64,000 nucleotides of DNA, from IMG/VR virus record IMGVR_UViG_3300037882_001264, positions 38,810 through 102,809 of that record. One strand, 5' to 3'. Shown here piece by piece: positions 7,396-15,438 of this stretch (position 1 is its first letter; each line of letters opens with the position of its first letter). The DNA is from a virus. A program made the position numbers and the translations under genes. The notes under the pieces are model-generated. The model made no database searches, was not told where the DNA came from, and saw only the letters and a program-made list of their open reading frames with translations.

Positions 7396-10020
7396 CTACT
7401 TCTTCGGGATCATCTTGTAGACGTCGACCATGGTCTCCGCGAAGTCCATGCCGTTCTTCAACTTCTGCTTGGGTGACCTACCCTCTTCACCCTCGCCCTT
7501 GGCGGGAGCAGTACCGGGGACGTGCATTGGGTTCTTCTTGACTTCGTCGATGACCTTCTTGGGGCCGTCTTCGATCGCCTTCTCAGTCAAGTGCGTGAGC
7601 GGGCCATCACCGCTGTGCTGCGGCGGCGCGAAGGATAGCGGGTTCCACTCAGCGACCACCGAGGGGAACCGGTCTACGGTCTCCCCCGCGAGCGCGAGTG
7701 CGGAGGTCACCGAGAGGCTCGGGTTCTCCTCGATCACACGGCTGGCCATCGCTGCGACAACCTGCTCGCGACGGCTGGCTTGCGTGCCGCTCGTGGGCTC
7801 GAAGTCGAGGTCGCTACCACCCTGCGCCTTGGGCGCGTTGCCGCCAGCGACAGCCGGGCCGCCCTCACGAGCCTCGGCCTTGGGCTGGGGGACGTTGGGG
7901 TTCTCGTTCTGCGCGACGACGTCGAAGGCACCCTCGGCGACCATCTTGCGGAGGGAGGCCAGCGCCTCGCCGCCAGTGGCATCCTCGACGGCCTTCTTGG
8001 GCTTCGGCTTGAGGCCAGACCCCTTGCACTTCGGGCAGGCCTTCGAGGCATCCCACGGGTGCGTTCCGCCACCCTTGCAGGCGCCGCAGTAAGGAGAGTC
8101 GTCGACAGCGCCGTTGTGGTGCTGCGGGCGCTTCTTCAGCCAGGCCTCCTGCTCGGGGGTCAGTTCACCGCGCAAGGGAACTCCGCCCTCCGGGAAGAGG
8201 TCCTTGGGGACGCCGCTCTTGGGGGCGCCAGGATGCGCCTGGCGGTCCCACTGCCACGAGGTGGGGTCGTCCTTCGGGTCGTAGGCGTTGGCAGCGAGAG
8301 CATCGAATGCGCCCTCGCGCACCATGGCACGGACCTGGTCGAGCGAGTAGGTCCGGTAGCGATCCATCGCGTCAGCGTGACGGTCGTAGGGGTCCGACTC
8401 GTGGGCGCGGTTCGAGCGCTCATCGTCCCCATAGGTCTCGCGATGCTCAGCATCAGAGTTCTCGGCCTCCTGCTGGCAGTCGTCACAGAGGTGGTGGCCA
8501 TAGGGGGCCTCGTCTCCGCAACCCTCGCACTCCCCAGCGGGGGGATTCGAGTGACCGTTCGCGACCTCGCTGGAGTACTGCGACATCTCGGCGTCGTTGA
8601 TCGCGGTCTTGCCAGCAGCAGAAGCCAGCCCGTGCTCGCTCGCCATCGACTTCTGGCAGTTGGTGCAGGTCTCGTTGCCGTAGGCGTTGGCGAAGCCGCA
8701 GGACTTGCACTCCTGGCGATCGTTGGCGGTCTTGACCGAGGACTCCTTCATCGGAGCACTCTTGTCCCACTGGGACTGCCGGTAGACGTCCCAGACGTCC
8801 TTGCCGTACGTCGAGATGGCCCAGGTCTTGTGGGCGTCGTAGTCGGCCTGAGTCGGCTGAGTGCTGCCGCCGTCGGGGTCCTTGCTGCGGATGTCGACGA
8901 GCGCGAAGCGACTCGACTCAGACTTCAGCGAGGCGTAGCGGTCGCTGTGGTCGGTGTGGTTGGCGCAGTACTCAGTGCCGGGCACCACGTCGTTCTCGCA
9001 GTACTCCGGGGGATTGATCGCAGTCGGGCCGTAACCCTCGCTGTGCACGATCGCATTGCACTGCGTGTCCTCATCGCCAGAGGCAGTCTTCGAGGAGGTC
9101 TTCAGGCTGACGGTTCCATCCCCACGACACGTCTGGCATCCAGTGTCGAACTTCCCGTCAGGCGAGACGACTCGACCGTGGCCGCTGCACTCAGGGCAGA
9201 TGCCCCGCTGCTCCGGCGGCGAGTAGGGCTTGCCGTTCTGGGTGAGCGTCTTGCCACTGGAGTCGAACGTCTCGTCGCCGTGGTAGCCGCTGTAACCGTA
9301 GGAGCCGTCGTCGTTGACCGTGACGTGCCGGGGCCCGTCCCAGAAGTTGTTCGGGTCGTGGACCAGCGTGTTCGGCTTGGTGGGGTGCCACACGACCGGG
9401 CCTGAACCGTGCTCGAAGCGAGCGTTGAGCGCGTCGGCATGCTCCTTCGGAGCGACCGTGTACTCGCTGCCCTCGGGGTCATCGATCGTGTGCGAGCGCC
9501 AGGTGTCGCCCCCAGCAGTTACCTGGCTACCCTCGAAAGGGAGGCGGCTCCCAGACTTGCCGAAGGGGTTGCCCGAGTCGTCGTCCGAGTCGTCGTCATC
9601 GTCATCCGAGTCATCGTCGCCCGAGTCATCCGAGTCCGAGTCATCGTCTTGATCGTCCGAACCGGAGTCGTCAGCATCGTCGCTGCTGTCGTCATCGCTG
9701 TCATCGGAGTCGTCGGAGTCCGAGTCGTCAGCGTCGCCATCCGAGTCGGTCTCCCACGGCTTTCCGCTGGCCTCCATGAGGAGCGCCCACTGCGAGCGGA
9801 GGTGGGCCTCGACGTCAGAAGGACCCACTCCAGCCGAGGCTGCGACCGTGCTGATGGCGTCCTCCGCCAGGGCAAGGCGATGCCCCAACTCGGCCTCGGT
9901 GCGAGCCAGCGCCACGTAGGGCATCAGGTCTCGCGAGGCCACGCGGGTGCTCGCCTGCGTACGGAGGGAAGCCTCTTCGTTGATGTCACGAGCGGCTTCG
10001 TCCCAGAGTGAGTACGTCAT
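7396..10020 (-). CDS. Large acidic multi-zinc-knuckle protein, 874 aa
   Basis: A modular protein without a recognisable overall family. N-terminal helical part (1-88); an almost pure Asp/Ser tract (about 92-149); the phrase GNPFGKSGSRLPFEGS (150-165); a beta-rich Gly/His part (170-270); a DnaJ-type zinc module with CPECSGHG at 275 and CQTCRGDG at 295; a Cys/His cluster at 321-354; a rubredoxin-like pair CKSCGF/CTNCQK (438-456); a second pair CEGCGD/CDDCQQ (498-515); and another DnaJ-type pair CGACKGGG/CPKCKGSG (645-669). MVREGAFDALAAN (566-578) recurs as MVAEGAFDVVAQN (693-705), so the zinc part may be duplicated. The C-terminus is basic. The start ATG is at 10020. DnaJ-type modules usually bind unfolded protein, so chaperone or scaffold work in head assembly is possible but unproven. 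Confidence 0.8.
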   Translation of the reverse strand: MTYSLWDEAARDINEEASLRTQASTRVASRDLMPYVALARTEAELGHRLALAEDAISTVAASAGVGPSDVEAHLRSQWALLMEASGKPWETDSDGDADDSDSDDSDDSDDDSSDDADDSGSDDQDDDSDSDDSGDDDSDDDDDDSDDDSGNPFGKSGSRLPFEGSQVTAGGDTWRSHTIDDPEGSEYTVAPKEHADALNARFEHGSGPVVWHPTKPNTLVHDPNNFWDGPRHVTVNDDGSYGYSGYHGDETFDSSGKTLTQNGKPYSPPEQRGICPECSGHGRVVSPDGKFDTGCQTCRGDGTVSLKTSSKTASGDEDTQCNAIVHSEGYGPTAINPPEYCENDVVPGTEYCANHTDHSDRYASLKSESSRFALVDIRSKDPDGGSTQPTQADYDAHKTWAISTYGKDVWDVYRQSQWDKSAPMKESSVKTANDRQECKSCGFANAYGNETCTNCQKSMASEHGLASAAGKTAINDAEMSQYSSEVANGHSNPPAGECEGCGDEAPYGHHLCDDCQQEAENSDAEHRETYGDDERSNRAHESDPYDRHADAMDRYRTYSLDQVRAMVREGAFDALAANAYDPKDDPTSWQWDRQAHPGAPKSGVPKDLFPEGGVPLRGELTPEQEAWLKKRPQHHNGAVDDSPYCGACKGGGTHPWDASKACPKCKGSGLKPKPKKAVEDATGGEALASLRKMVAEGAFDVVAQNENPNVPQPKAEAREGGPAVAGGNAPKAQGGSDLDFEPTSGTQASRREQVVAAMASRVIEENPSLSVTSALALAGETVDRFPSVVAEWNPLSFAPPQHSGDGPLTHLTEKAIEDGPKKVIDEVKKNPMHVPGTAPAKGEGEEGRSPKQKLKNGMDFAETMVDVYKMIPKK

Positions 10021-10029
10021 GTCGATCCT

Positions 10030-12282
10030 TCAGTTGCCGATGGCCGCGAGGCCAGCCTGGACGCGCTTGCGGAAAGCCAGCGTGCGGTCTGCACTCTGGA
10101 GGTTCCCCGAGTCGTCGATGGGGGCTTGCAGTTGCGATGTGCCAGTCGGCTCCGTGGGAACACCGGTCGGGACGACCGGGCTACCGAAGGGCTCGGTGCC
10201 GTTGTACGGGGCAGGTCCGCCAGGAGCAGCGGCGTCTGCCTGACCGGCCAGCGGGCCCGGACGACCGGGACCGTTGATCGGGGTCTCTCCAACCGGGGAG
10301 GCGGTGCCGGAGGGGTTGGAGATATCGAGGTCGGTTGAGGTTGCAGACTCAGTCCGGATATACGGACCCTCGACGACACCTCCTTGGCTAGCCACCACTT
10401 TGCCGGAGAATGAAGCATGCAGCGAGATGCGCTCGCTGAAGTCGGGGTACTTGGCCGCCTGCACGGCGTGCGCCTGGACCCAGGCCGACTGCGCCGGAGC
10501 GTTGTCGGAGATGCCTGCGTAAAGACCGGCCTCGAACTCAGCCGAACCCTTCTTCACCAGCGGCTTGCTGGCGTTCCACTTGCTGGCGAACCGGTAGGCC
10601 TTGCGGAAGTCCTCACCCTCGCGCGTGTCAGCGGTAACGAAGAGATCCGACACCTTAGTCAGCGCGGCGGTCTTGACGGAACCAGTCATCTGCGACTGGC
10701 CATTGTCGCCGCCGAGCGAGGAAGGCACGCTCTGCGGCTGGGCCGAGGAGACCTCGCCCATACCCTTGCCGTAGCCCTCGACGTAGCCAGCCGAGAAGGG
10801 CAGGCCAGCCGAGTTGTCGGCGTAGGTGGCAGCCTGCCCCGTCTTGGCATCAGCCAGACCGGCAGCGAAGCCAGCGGTGTACGAGCCACCCTGCTGCGGC
10901 TGCGGCGTGGTCGCCGGGGAGTTGGCGACACCAGGCTGGGGCACGGCGTGCGGAGCGTCCGATGCACCGAACATGTCGGCGGTCTTCTGCGTCTCGGCAC
11001 TACCGAACGAGCGGAAGGAACTGAAGCCGCTGTTGCCACGACCATCGTCGTAGCGACCGTCATCGGTTGCGTGCATGGTGTCGCCGTAGTCGATGCGACC
11101 ATCGCGCTTGGCGGCGACATCCTTGACGAACTTGGTGATGGTGTCGTGGTTGTCCTCGCCGAAGCGGTCGACGAGTTCGTCGTGCATCGCCGGGGGCACG
11201 TTGTGCTTGCGGTAGGCGGCCAACTGGGCACGCGACACGGTGCCGTAGGACTCGTGGAAGATCGGGGCAGCAGCGGCCTCAACCTCAAGCGAGGCCTCCT
11301 TCTTGTCCTCCTCATCGTCCCCACCGAGGACGCTGCCCGCAACCTCAGCCGCAAGCGGCAGGGCGCGGACGAGGAGCGGGAGGATGGCTTCCTTCTTGTC
11401 AGCCGTCACGGGGACGGCCTTGTTAGGGGAGCCTCCGGGAACGGCCTCCGGGTCAACCTCAGGGCCACCCAGCAGCCACGGGAAGGCCACCTCGCCAGGG
11501 AGCGGGGTGGGGCGCTCAGTCACGCCATCAGGTGCGGTAGTCTGCTCGATCTGATCCAGACCAGAGGCAGCCTGACGGCTCAGAAACTCGTCCATGTTGT
11601 AGAGGTAGCCCAGCGCGACGCTGCCTTCCTGGTGGTAGTCCTGGACCTCGCCCTGGCTCTGGCCACCGCCGCCCTGCACGATCTCCTGAAGGAGAGGATT
11701 GCGCTCGGAGGTCTCGGTGCCGACAACGCCCTGGTTGATCGGGTGGACCTCATCCGCGAAGTTGTCGAAGACCTCCGGGGGCACCGGGGTGGGCTTGTTC
11801 GTGACACCATCGGGCGCAACGGTCTGATCGATCTGGTCGAGACCAGAGGCCGCCTCACGGCGGTAGAGGAAGCCGACGTAGGAGAGGAAGTCGGCCTGGG
11901 CGTCGAGCGCGTCTGCGCCGTAGACACCGGCAGTGCGGCGGGCCATGCCCTCCGCCTGCGCACCGAACTCGTGGACGTCGGCCTTGACCTCGGGGGAGAC
12001 CCGGCCGTACCAGAGGGCCGCTTCAGCCATGATCGGCTGGTGGTACTCGACACGGTCCTCATCGGAGCCGAGCCAGTCCGTCGCAGCGGTGTGCGGGACG
12101 AAGGTCGGAACCGAGGCCATGGTGGGAGTGATCACCGCGTCAGCGAGGTCGATCGCCCGAGCGTCACGGGAGGCCTGCGCCTGCTTGCGGTCAAAGTCGT
12201 CCAGTGCTTCGACGAGCGACATCTGCTCGCTGAGGCTGGACGCCTTGTTGATGGCAGCGATGATCTCTGCACGAGTGTTCAC
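10030..12282 (-). CDS. Large Gly/Pro/Ala-rich repeat-containing protein, 750 aa
   Basis: The GTG at 12282 is chosen because GAGGAG lies 5 nt upstream and it overlaps the stop of the gene above (GTGA). Residues 141-169 and 236-264 are near-identical copies of a 29-residue unit containing AASGLDQI and QTxAPDGVT, then a Pro-rich tail. The N-terminus is helical (VNTRAEIIAAINKASSLSEQ). A central part around AMHDELVDRFGEDNHDTITK is helical and acidic. Two Gly/Ala segments (GGSYTAGFAAGLADAKTGQ and FEAGLYAGISDNA) look like packed small-residue helices. The last 130 residues are low-complexity Pro/Gly/Ser. No enzyme motif, no Cys. It lies between the zinc proteins and is co-directional with them. A structural or scaffolding role is inferred from context only. 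Confidence 0.75.
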   Translation of the reverse strand: MNTRAEIIAAINKASSLSEQMSLVEALDDFDRKQAQASRDARAIDLADAVITPTMASVPTFVPHTAATDWLGSDEDRVEYHQPIMAEAALWYGRVSPEVKADVHEFGAQAEGMARRTAGVYGADALDAQADFLSYVGFLYRREAASGLDQIDQTVAPDGVTNKPTPVPPEVFDNFADEVHPINQGVVGTETSERNPLLQEIVQGGGGQSQGEVQDYHQEGSVALGYLYNMDEFLSRQAASGLDQIEQTTAPDGVTERPTPLPGEVAFPWLLGGPEVDPEAVPGGSPNKAVPVTADKKEAILPLLVRALPLAAEVAGSVLGGDDEEDKKEASLEVEAAAAPIFHESYGTVSRAQLAAYRKHNVPPAMHDELVDRFGEDNHDTITKFVKDVAAKRDGRIDYGDTMHATDDGRYDDGRGNSGFSSFRSFGSAETQKTADMFGASDAPHAVPQPGVANSPATTPQPQQGGSYTAGFAAGLADAKTGQAATYADNSAGLPFSAGYVEGYGKGMGEVSSAQPQSVPSSLGGDNGQSQMTGSVKTAALTKVSDLFVTADTREGEDFRKAYRFASKWNASKPLVKKGSAEFEAGLYAGISDNAPAQSAWVQAHAVQAAKYPDFSERISLHASFSGKVVASQGGVVEGPYIRTESATSTDLDISNPSGTASPVGETPINGPGRPGPLAGQADAAAPGGPAPYNGTEPFGSPVVPTGVPTEPTGTSQLQAPIDDSGNLQSADRTLAFRKRVQAGLAAIGN
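11491..11577 (-). repeat. Coding repeat unit 2 of the 750-aa protein
   Basis: Encodes residues 236-264, with the core AASGLDQIEQTTAPDGVT. Its partner unit is at 11773-11862. Confidence 0.8.
11773..11862 (-). repeat. Coding repeat unit 1 of the 750-aa protein
   Basis: Encodes residues 141-169, with the core AASGLDQIDQTVAPDGVT. About 0.28 kb from unit 2; most differences are conservative. Confidence 0.8.
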
Positions 12283-13361
12283 TGGGTCTCCTCTGAGTCG
12301 AGCACATTCCGGGCTCGTTGGGCGATAGCGGATCCTTGCCGCCAATCGCGGGGCTGCAAACTGGTGAATACGCGCCTCGAACCTTGGTCCTGATCGAAGG
12401 CCTTGAGCGTTGTCGGTGATGTCGTCGCGTTCGACGCGCCACCCGTGGGGTCGACGGCAGAGCCTGCCCCCACGTTCTCAGCATAGCCACAGCGCACGCA
12501 GGAGTAGTGATCGCCCTGCCTACGGAGTGACCCGTGCGCCCCACATACAGGGCAGTTCGTCGACTGGGCCTGGTTACTTCCCCCAGGTCCATGCGGGTCG
12601 AACGGAAGTCGGTTGCTGTTCGCCCCAGGGGTCCCGTAGCCGGGGATCTCCTGCTGACGCTGGTTGTCAGGCACGACCTGGAACTGGCGGGTCCGGTCTT
12701 CGAGGTGCGTGCCCTGGTCGGTCTCGATGTAGACGTGCCGACCACTCGACTCGTGGTTGCGGACCTTCTTGACCTTCAGCGTCTGGCCCGTGGGGGTCCG
12801 GATGCTGTCGCCCGGGTTGAGGCGGTCGGCGCGCGTCTCGAACTGAGTTGCCTCAGCGGACAGGCTCGACTGCTTCTCGTGAAGGTCATCGTTGACAGTG
12901 TCGCAGGTGGGGACCCAGTCGTCCTTGTCCTCAGGCTTGTCCATTCCGCAGGCCGGGCAGTAGTCCAGGCTAGGACGCCAGTCGTGCGTGTTCTGGTTGG
13001 GGCCCGTGCGGGCAGAGCGCTTCTGGTCGAAGACCTCGTCGGGATCGTAGGTCTTGCGAGCGGGGGAGGGCGCCGAGGCGTACTGGTCGAACGGCGAGTC
13101 CTGGCTGTTCTCGTAGGCCTCTTGGCGGTCGCCGTCCACGCAGGTCGGGCACTTCGGCGAGCGGGTGTTCTTCGGGACAACCATCGGCGTGCCACAGCCG
13201 ACACACGAACCGCGCTCGGCCTTCTTGGTCATGCTGCGGCGGACCTTCTTCTGGTCCGTCGAGGGGTTACGGCGAATGCTGGAGGTGCTACCACGCATGG
13301 GCTCGCGCTGAGGCTTATCCTCAGCGGCCTGAGCCTTGCTCTTCGCACTCTCGTGCTGCAT
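12279..13361 (-). CDS. Triple zinc-ribbon protein with SH3-like insert, 360 aa
   Basis: The N-terminal 50 residues are basic and disordered. Zinc modules: CVGCGTPM with CPTCVDG (about 53-76), CPACGMDK with a later Cys (about 134-152), and a classical ribbon CPVCGAHG/CVRCGYAE (about 270-290). Between the second and third lies an SH3-like stretch (LNPGDSIRTPTGQTLKVKKV). SNRLPFDPHG near residue 250 echoes GSRLPFEGS of the 874-residue protein. ATG 13361 has GGAGG 5 nt upstream and a start-associated element 17 nt above it. The stop overlaps the next gene's GTG (GTGA). Nucleic-acid binding is possible for such ribbons, but nothing identifies the partner. Confidence 0.8.
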   Translation of the reverse strand: MQHESAKSKAQAAEDKPQREPMRGSTSSIRRNPSTDQKKVRRSMTKKAERGSCVGCGTPMVVPKNTRSPKCPTCVDGDRQEAYENSQDSPFDQYASAPSPARKTYDPDEVFDQKRSARTGPNQNTHDWRPSLDYCPACGMDKPEDKDDWVPTCDTVNDDLHEKQSSLSAEATQFETRADRLNPGDSIRTPTGQTLKVKKVRNHESSGRHVYIETDQGTHLEDRTRQFQVVPDNQRQQEIPGYGTPGANSNRLPFDPHGPGGSNQAQSTNCPVCGAHGSLRRQGDHYSCVRCGYAENVGAGSAVDPTGGASNATTSPTTLKAFDQDQGSRRVFTSLQPRDWRQGSAIAQRARNVLDSEETQ

Positions 13362-13557
13362 TCGACCCTCCAGAGTCCCGTCCTACCCCTTCGGGGGCAT
13401 CTACAACGGGGGGACAGGGGTCATCCAACAGAGAATCTCCGAGACCCTCCTCGATCGCCTCGCGCTCCGTCAGCGGCTCGCGAGGGTCGCGCCCCTTATG
13501 CGGCCCAGCCGCACCGCTAGAGCGGAGGCCCTGGACACGCTGCACGCGGTCACCCAT
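13321..13557 (-). CDS. Possible small protein, 78 aa
   Basis: An open frame beginning with ATG 8 nt inside the end of the 204-residue gene and ending 41 nt inside the 360-residue gene. It fills a 188-nt gap that would otherwise be empty in a densely packed operon. The first 50 residues look protein-like (REPLTEREAIEEGLGDSLLD). The tail runs through the start-associated element and the neighbour's start, and no clear ribosome binding site precedes it. It may be real, or the gap may be a regulatory leader. Confidence 0.4.
   Translation of the reverse strand: MGDRVQRVQGLRSSGAAGPHKGRDPREPLTEREAIEEGLGDSLLDDPCPPVVDAPEGVGRDSGGSNAARECEEQGSGR
13381..13398 (-). promoter_or_regulatory. Start-associated element, copy C
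   Basis: Minus-strand GCCCCCGAAGGGGTAGGA, 19 nt before the ATG at 13361. It lies inside the possible 78-residue frame. Confidence 0.55.
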
Positions 13558-14164
13558 GGGCGCGTAGATCGCTCACGGCCTGGGCGTAGCCAGCCTCGTA
13601 CCCCTCGGCGTAGGTGCGTGTGTCGCGACCTCCGTGGTCCTCGGTCTCCCGCCCCTCAAGGTGGTCCGGGTGCACGTAGATGCGACAGCCCGCTCGGCTC
13701 TGCGCGAGACGGTAGATCATGCCCGCCTTGTGGAGGCCACTGAGGACTCCGGACGACTGGCCGTGGTGCCACTCGGTCGACATGGAGAGGTCCTTCCACG
13801 TCATACCTCTGGCTCCAGCCTTGAGCAGGCGAGACAGGGTCTCTTCCTGACGCTCCGAGGTCTTCCCCGAGGAGTCGGCACTGTGGGCTCGATCCCGGCT
13901 CGTCACCGATCCGGACCAACCCGAGGTACCTGCGTACTCCAGGGCAGGTACCTGTGACTTGGGCGCGGGCGAAACCGTAACCCCTGCGGCGAGGACGATC
14001 TCCTCCATCAGAGCCTGGTTCCTCTTGTGGTCCTGGGGGCTCGGGATCGGGATCCCTTCCCAGAAGATAGAGAGGGGGTCGTTAGCGTGCATGCCGAATG
14101 GGTGCTCCGGCTTCGTGCAGAGCATCGAGGGGGTCTCGGGATTGGGTGCCCCACAGATGCCCAT
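13550..14164 (-). CDS. Putative winged-helix protein, 204 aa
   Basis: The N-terminus carries Cys/His residues (ICGAPN, LCTKPEHPFGMH) of a type often seen in small actinophage proteins. The C-terminal half (MTWKDLSMSTEWHHGQSSGV, then LSGLHKAGMIYRLAQSR and IYVHPDHL) has the spacing of a winged helix: recognition helix with SGVLSGLHKAG, then a wing ending in IYVHP. Such domains are typical DNA-binding elements in actinophage regulators. The end, ARTYAEGYEAGYAQAV-like, is helical. The start shares a base with the stop of the gene above. A regulatory or DNA-binding role is inferred. Confidence 0.65.
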   Translation of the reverse strand: MGICGAPNPETPSMLCTKPEHPFGMHANDPLSIFWEGIPIPSPQDHKRNQALMEEIVLAAGVTVSPAPKSQVPALEYAGTSGWSGSVTSRDRAHSADSSGKTSERQEETLSRLLKAGARGMTWKDLSMSTEWHHGQSSGVLSGLHKAGMIYRLAQSRAGCRIYVHPDHLEGRETEDHGGRDTRTYAEGYEAGYAQAVSDLRAHG

Positions 14165-14604
14165 CAGTCCACCTCGGGGAACCGAGGCGCCCCCTGGAGG
14201 TAGCCAGCGATCTTGGTCAGCGACTCGTAGTAGATCGAGTCCTCGGGCACCCCGACGAGGGCGGCACGGATCTCCATGATTACGGTGTCGATGCGCGACT
14301 CCAACTCACCGTGGTCGTTGACCAGGCCAGAGATCAGCATCGTCAACGGTGCGCCGCTCATCCCGTCATAGACCGGGACCTTGTCGAGCATGCCCCTGAT
14401 GACTGCGCGCTCGCGCCCCTCAGCGTCCAACTGCTGGCTCAGCGACTCGATCTTCAGCCGGAGGTCTGCTGCCTCGCTGTGGGCAGTGGTCGCCTGGCGT
14501 TGCAGCGCATCCTCGACAGCGTGCTGCTTGAGGACCGATTCCTCCCAGTAGCGGAGCATCGCCGTCACTCGACTGCGACGGATGAGGGGCCAACGGATGT
14601 TCAT
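14164..14604 (-). CDS. Coiled-coil protein, 146 aa
   Basis: ATG 14604 is preferred because it overlaps the stop of the gene above (ATGA); in-frame sequence further up is not protein-like. After a basic N-terminus (MNIRWPLIRRSRVTAML) there is a long heptad-type helix (about residues 18-75) with SEAADLRLKIESLSQQLDAE, then a globular part containing DKVPVYDGMSGAPLTMLISG. No enzyme motif. Function unknown. Confidence 0.65.
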   Translation of the reverse strand: MNIRWPLIRRSRVTAMLRYWEESVLKQHAVEDALQRQATTAHSEAADLRLKIESLSQQLDAEGRERAVIRGMLDKVPVYDGMSGAPLTMLISGLVNDHGELESRIDTVIMEIRAALVGVPEDSIYYESLTKIAGYLQGAPRFPEVD

Positions 14605-14858
14605 ACCCGGCCGCCCATCCGCTCGGCAGCAGACTTGCAGGGCGGGCATACCGGAAGCCCCTGGGGGTCTCGGGAGGGGATCCAGACATGGCCGCAGAGG
14701 GCCTCGACCTCATGGCCGAAGACCATCGCCTCGGTCACCCGGGTCTGTCCGGACTTGCCTCCGCTGGGGCCGACGATGTGCGAGCAGGCAGGGCGGTCCC
14801 CACTGCCCGTGGTGGTCTTCGTCATGACGTCGGTGTCATGTTCAAGGAGGAGGGTCAT
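14601..14858 (-). CDS. DUF3039-like small zinc protein, 85 aa
   Basis: The C-terminal half contains ALCGHVWIPSRDPQGLPVCP followed by PCK, closely matching the DUF3039 family of Actinobacteria (C-G-x-V-W-x-P-S-R-D-P, then CPxCK), whose role is unknown. The N-terminus has a further CSHIV. This is one of the clearer actinobacterial signatures in the window. It overlaps the next gene by ATGA. Confidence 0.75.
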   Translation of the reverse strand: MTLLLEHDTDVMTKTTTGSGDRPACSHIVGPSGGKSGQTRVTEAMVFGHEVEALCGHVWIPSRDPQGLPVCPPCKSAAERMGGRV

Positions 14859-14867
14859 GATGCCATC

Positions 14868-15149
14868 CTAGCGGGCCGCAGCCAGGTTGGCCAACCTGGC
14901 TGAGTCGTAGAGGGCAAGCGCAGGGCTCGTCATCCCTTCGCGCAGCACCTTGAGGTGGACGCGCTTGACGTTGCGACCGTGCTCGACCATGTGCTGGTCC
15001 CAGCGCTCGTCGGGGATGTCCATGGGGTTCGCGCACCGGCACTCAACAACGACCCAGAGGCCGCAGGTGCACTCGACGATCGTCTGTCCGTTCTGCGCCT
15101 CCGTCACGTCTACGTCGTGCCCTGGCACTTGGTTCTTCGGGGGTGTCAT
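14868..15149 (-). CDS. Hypothetical Cys-rich protein, 93 aa
   Basis: Contains VECTCGLWVVVECRCANP near residues 25-42 and then a His-rich helix (RWDQHMVEHGRNVKRVH). The Cys/His pattern suggests a single metal site. The ATG overlaps the stop of the gene above (ATGA). No family recognised. Confidence 0.65.
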   Translation of the reverse strand: MTPPKNQVPGHDVDVTEAQNGQTIVECTCGLWVVVECRCANPMDIPDERWDQHMVEHGRNVKRVHLKVLREGMTSPALALYDSARLANLAAAR

Positions 15150-15436
15150 GCGGCGTTCTCCTGGCTCTCTCGGGTCTTGGCGATGCGGTGGACGCGCTTG
15201 ACGCGATCCTCCTTGAACGAGCGGATCATCTTGTGGGGTTCGGGAGCCAGCGCGTCGATCCAGGTCGCACCGGTCTCATCGTTGGTGACCTTGCGGATGA
15301 AGAGCACCCTCCCCGGGATCCCCCGGACAGACAACTCTGTGCCTCGCGTGACGTTGCGCCCGTTGATCTGGATCTCGCCCTCGATGGAGCACCCCAGTGG
15401 CGCGAGGTCATACATGGTGACCTTCTGCTTTGCCAT
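15146..15436 (-). CDS. Hypothetical protein, 96 aa
   Basis: ATG 15436 follows the stop of the gene above by 2 nt, with GAGGAAG as ribosome binding site. The protein (MAKQKVTMYDLAPLGCSIEG at the start) is beta-rich in the middle (VRGIPGRVLFIRKVTND) and basic at the end (FKEDRVKRVHRIAKTRE). It resembles small proteins of unknown function common in actinophages. Nothing supports a specific role. Confidence 0.6.
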   Translation of the reverse strand: MAKQKVTMYDLAPLGCSIEGEIQINGRNVTRGTELSVRGIPGRVLFIRKVTNDETGATWIDALAPEPHKMIRSFKEDRVKRVHRIAKTRESQENAA

Positions 15437-15438
15437 GA

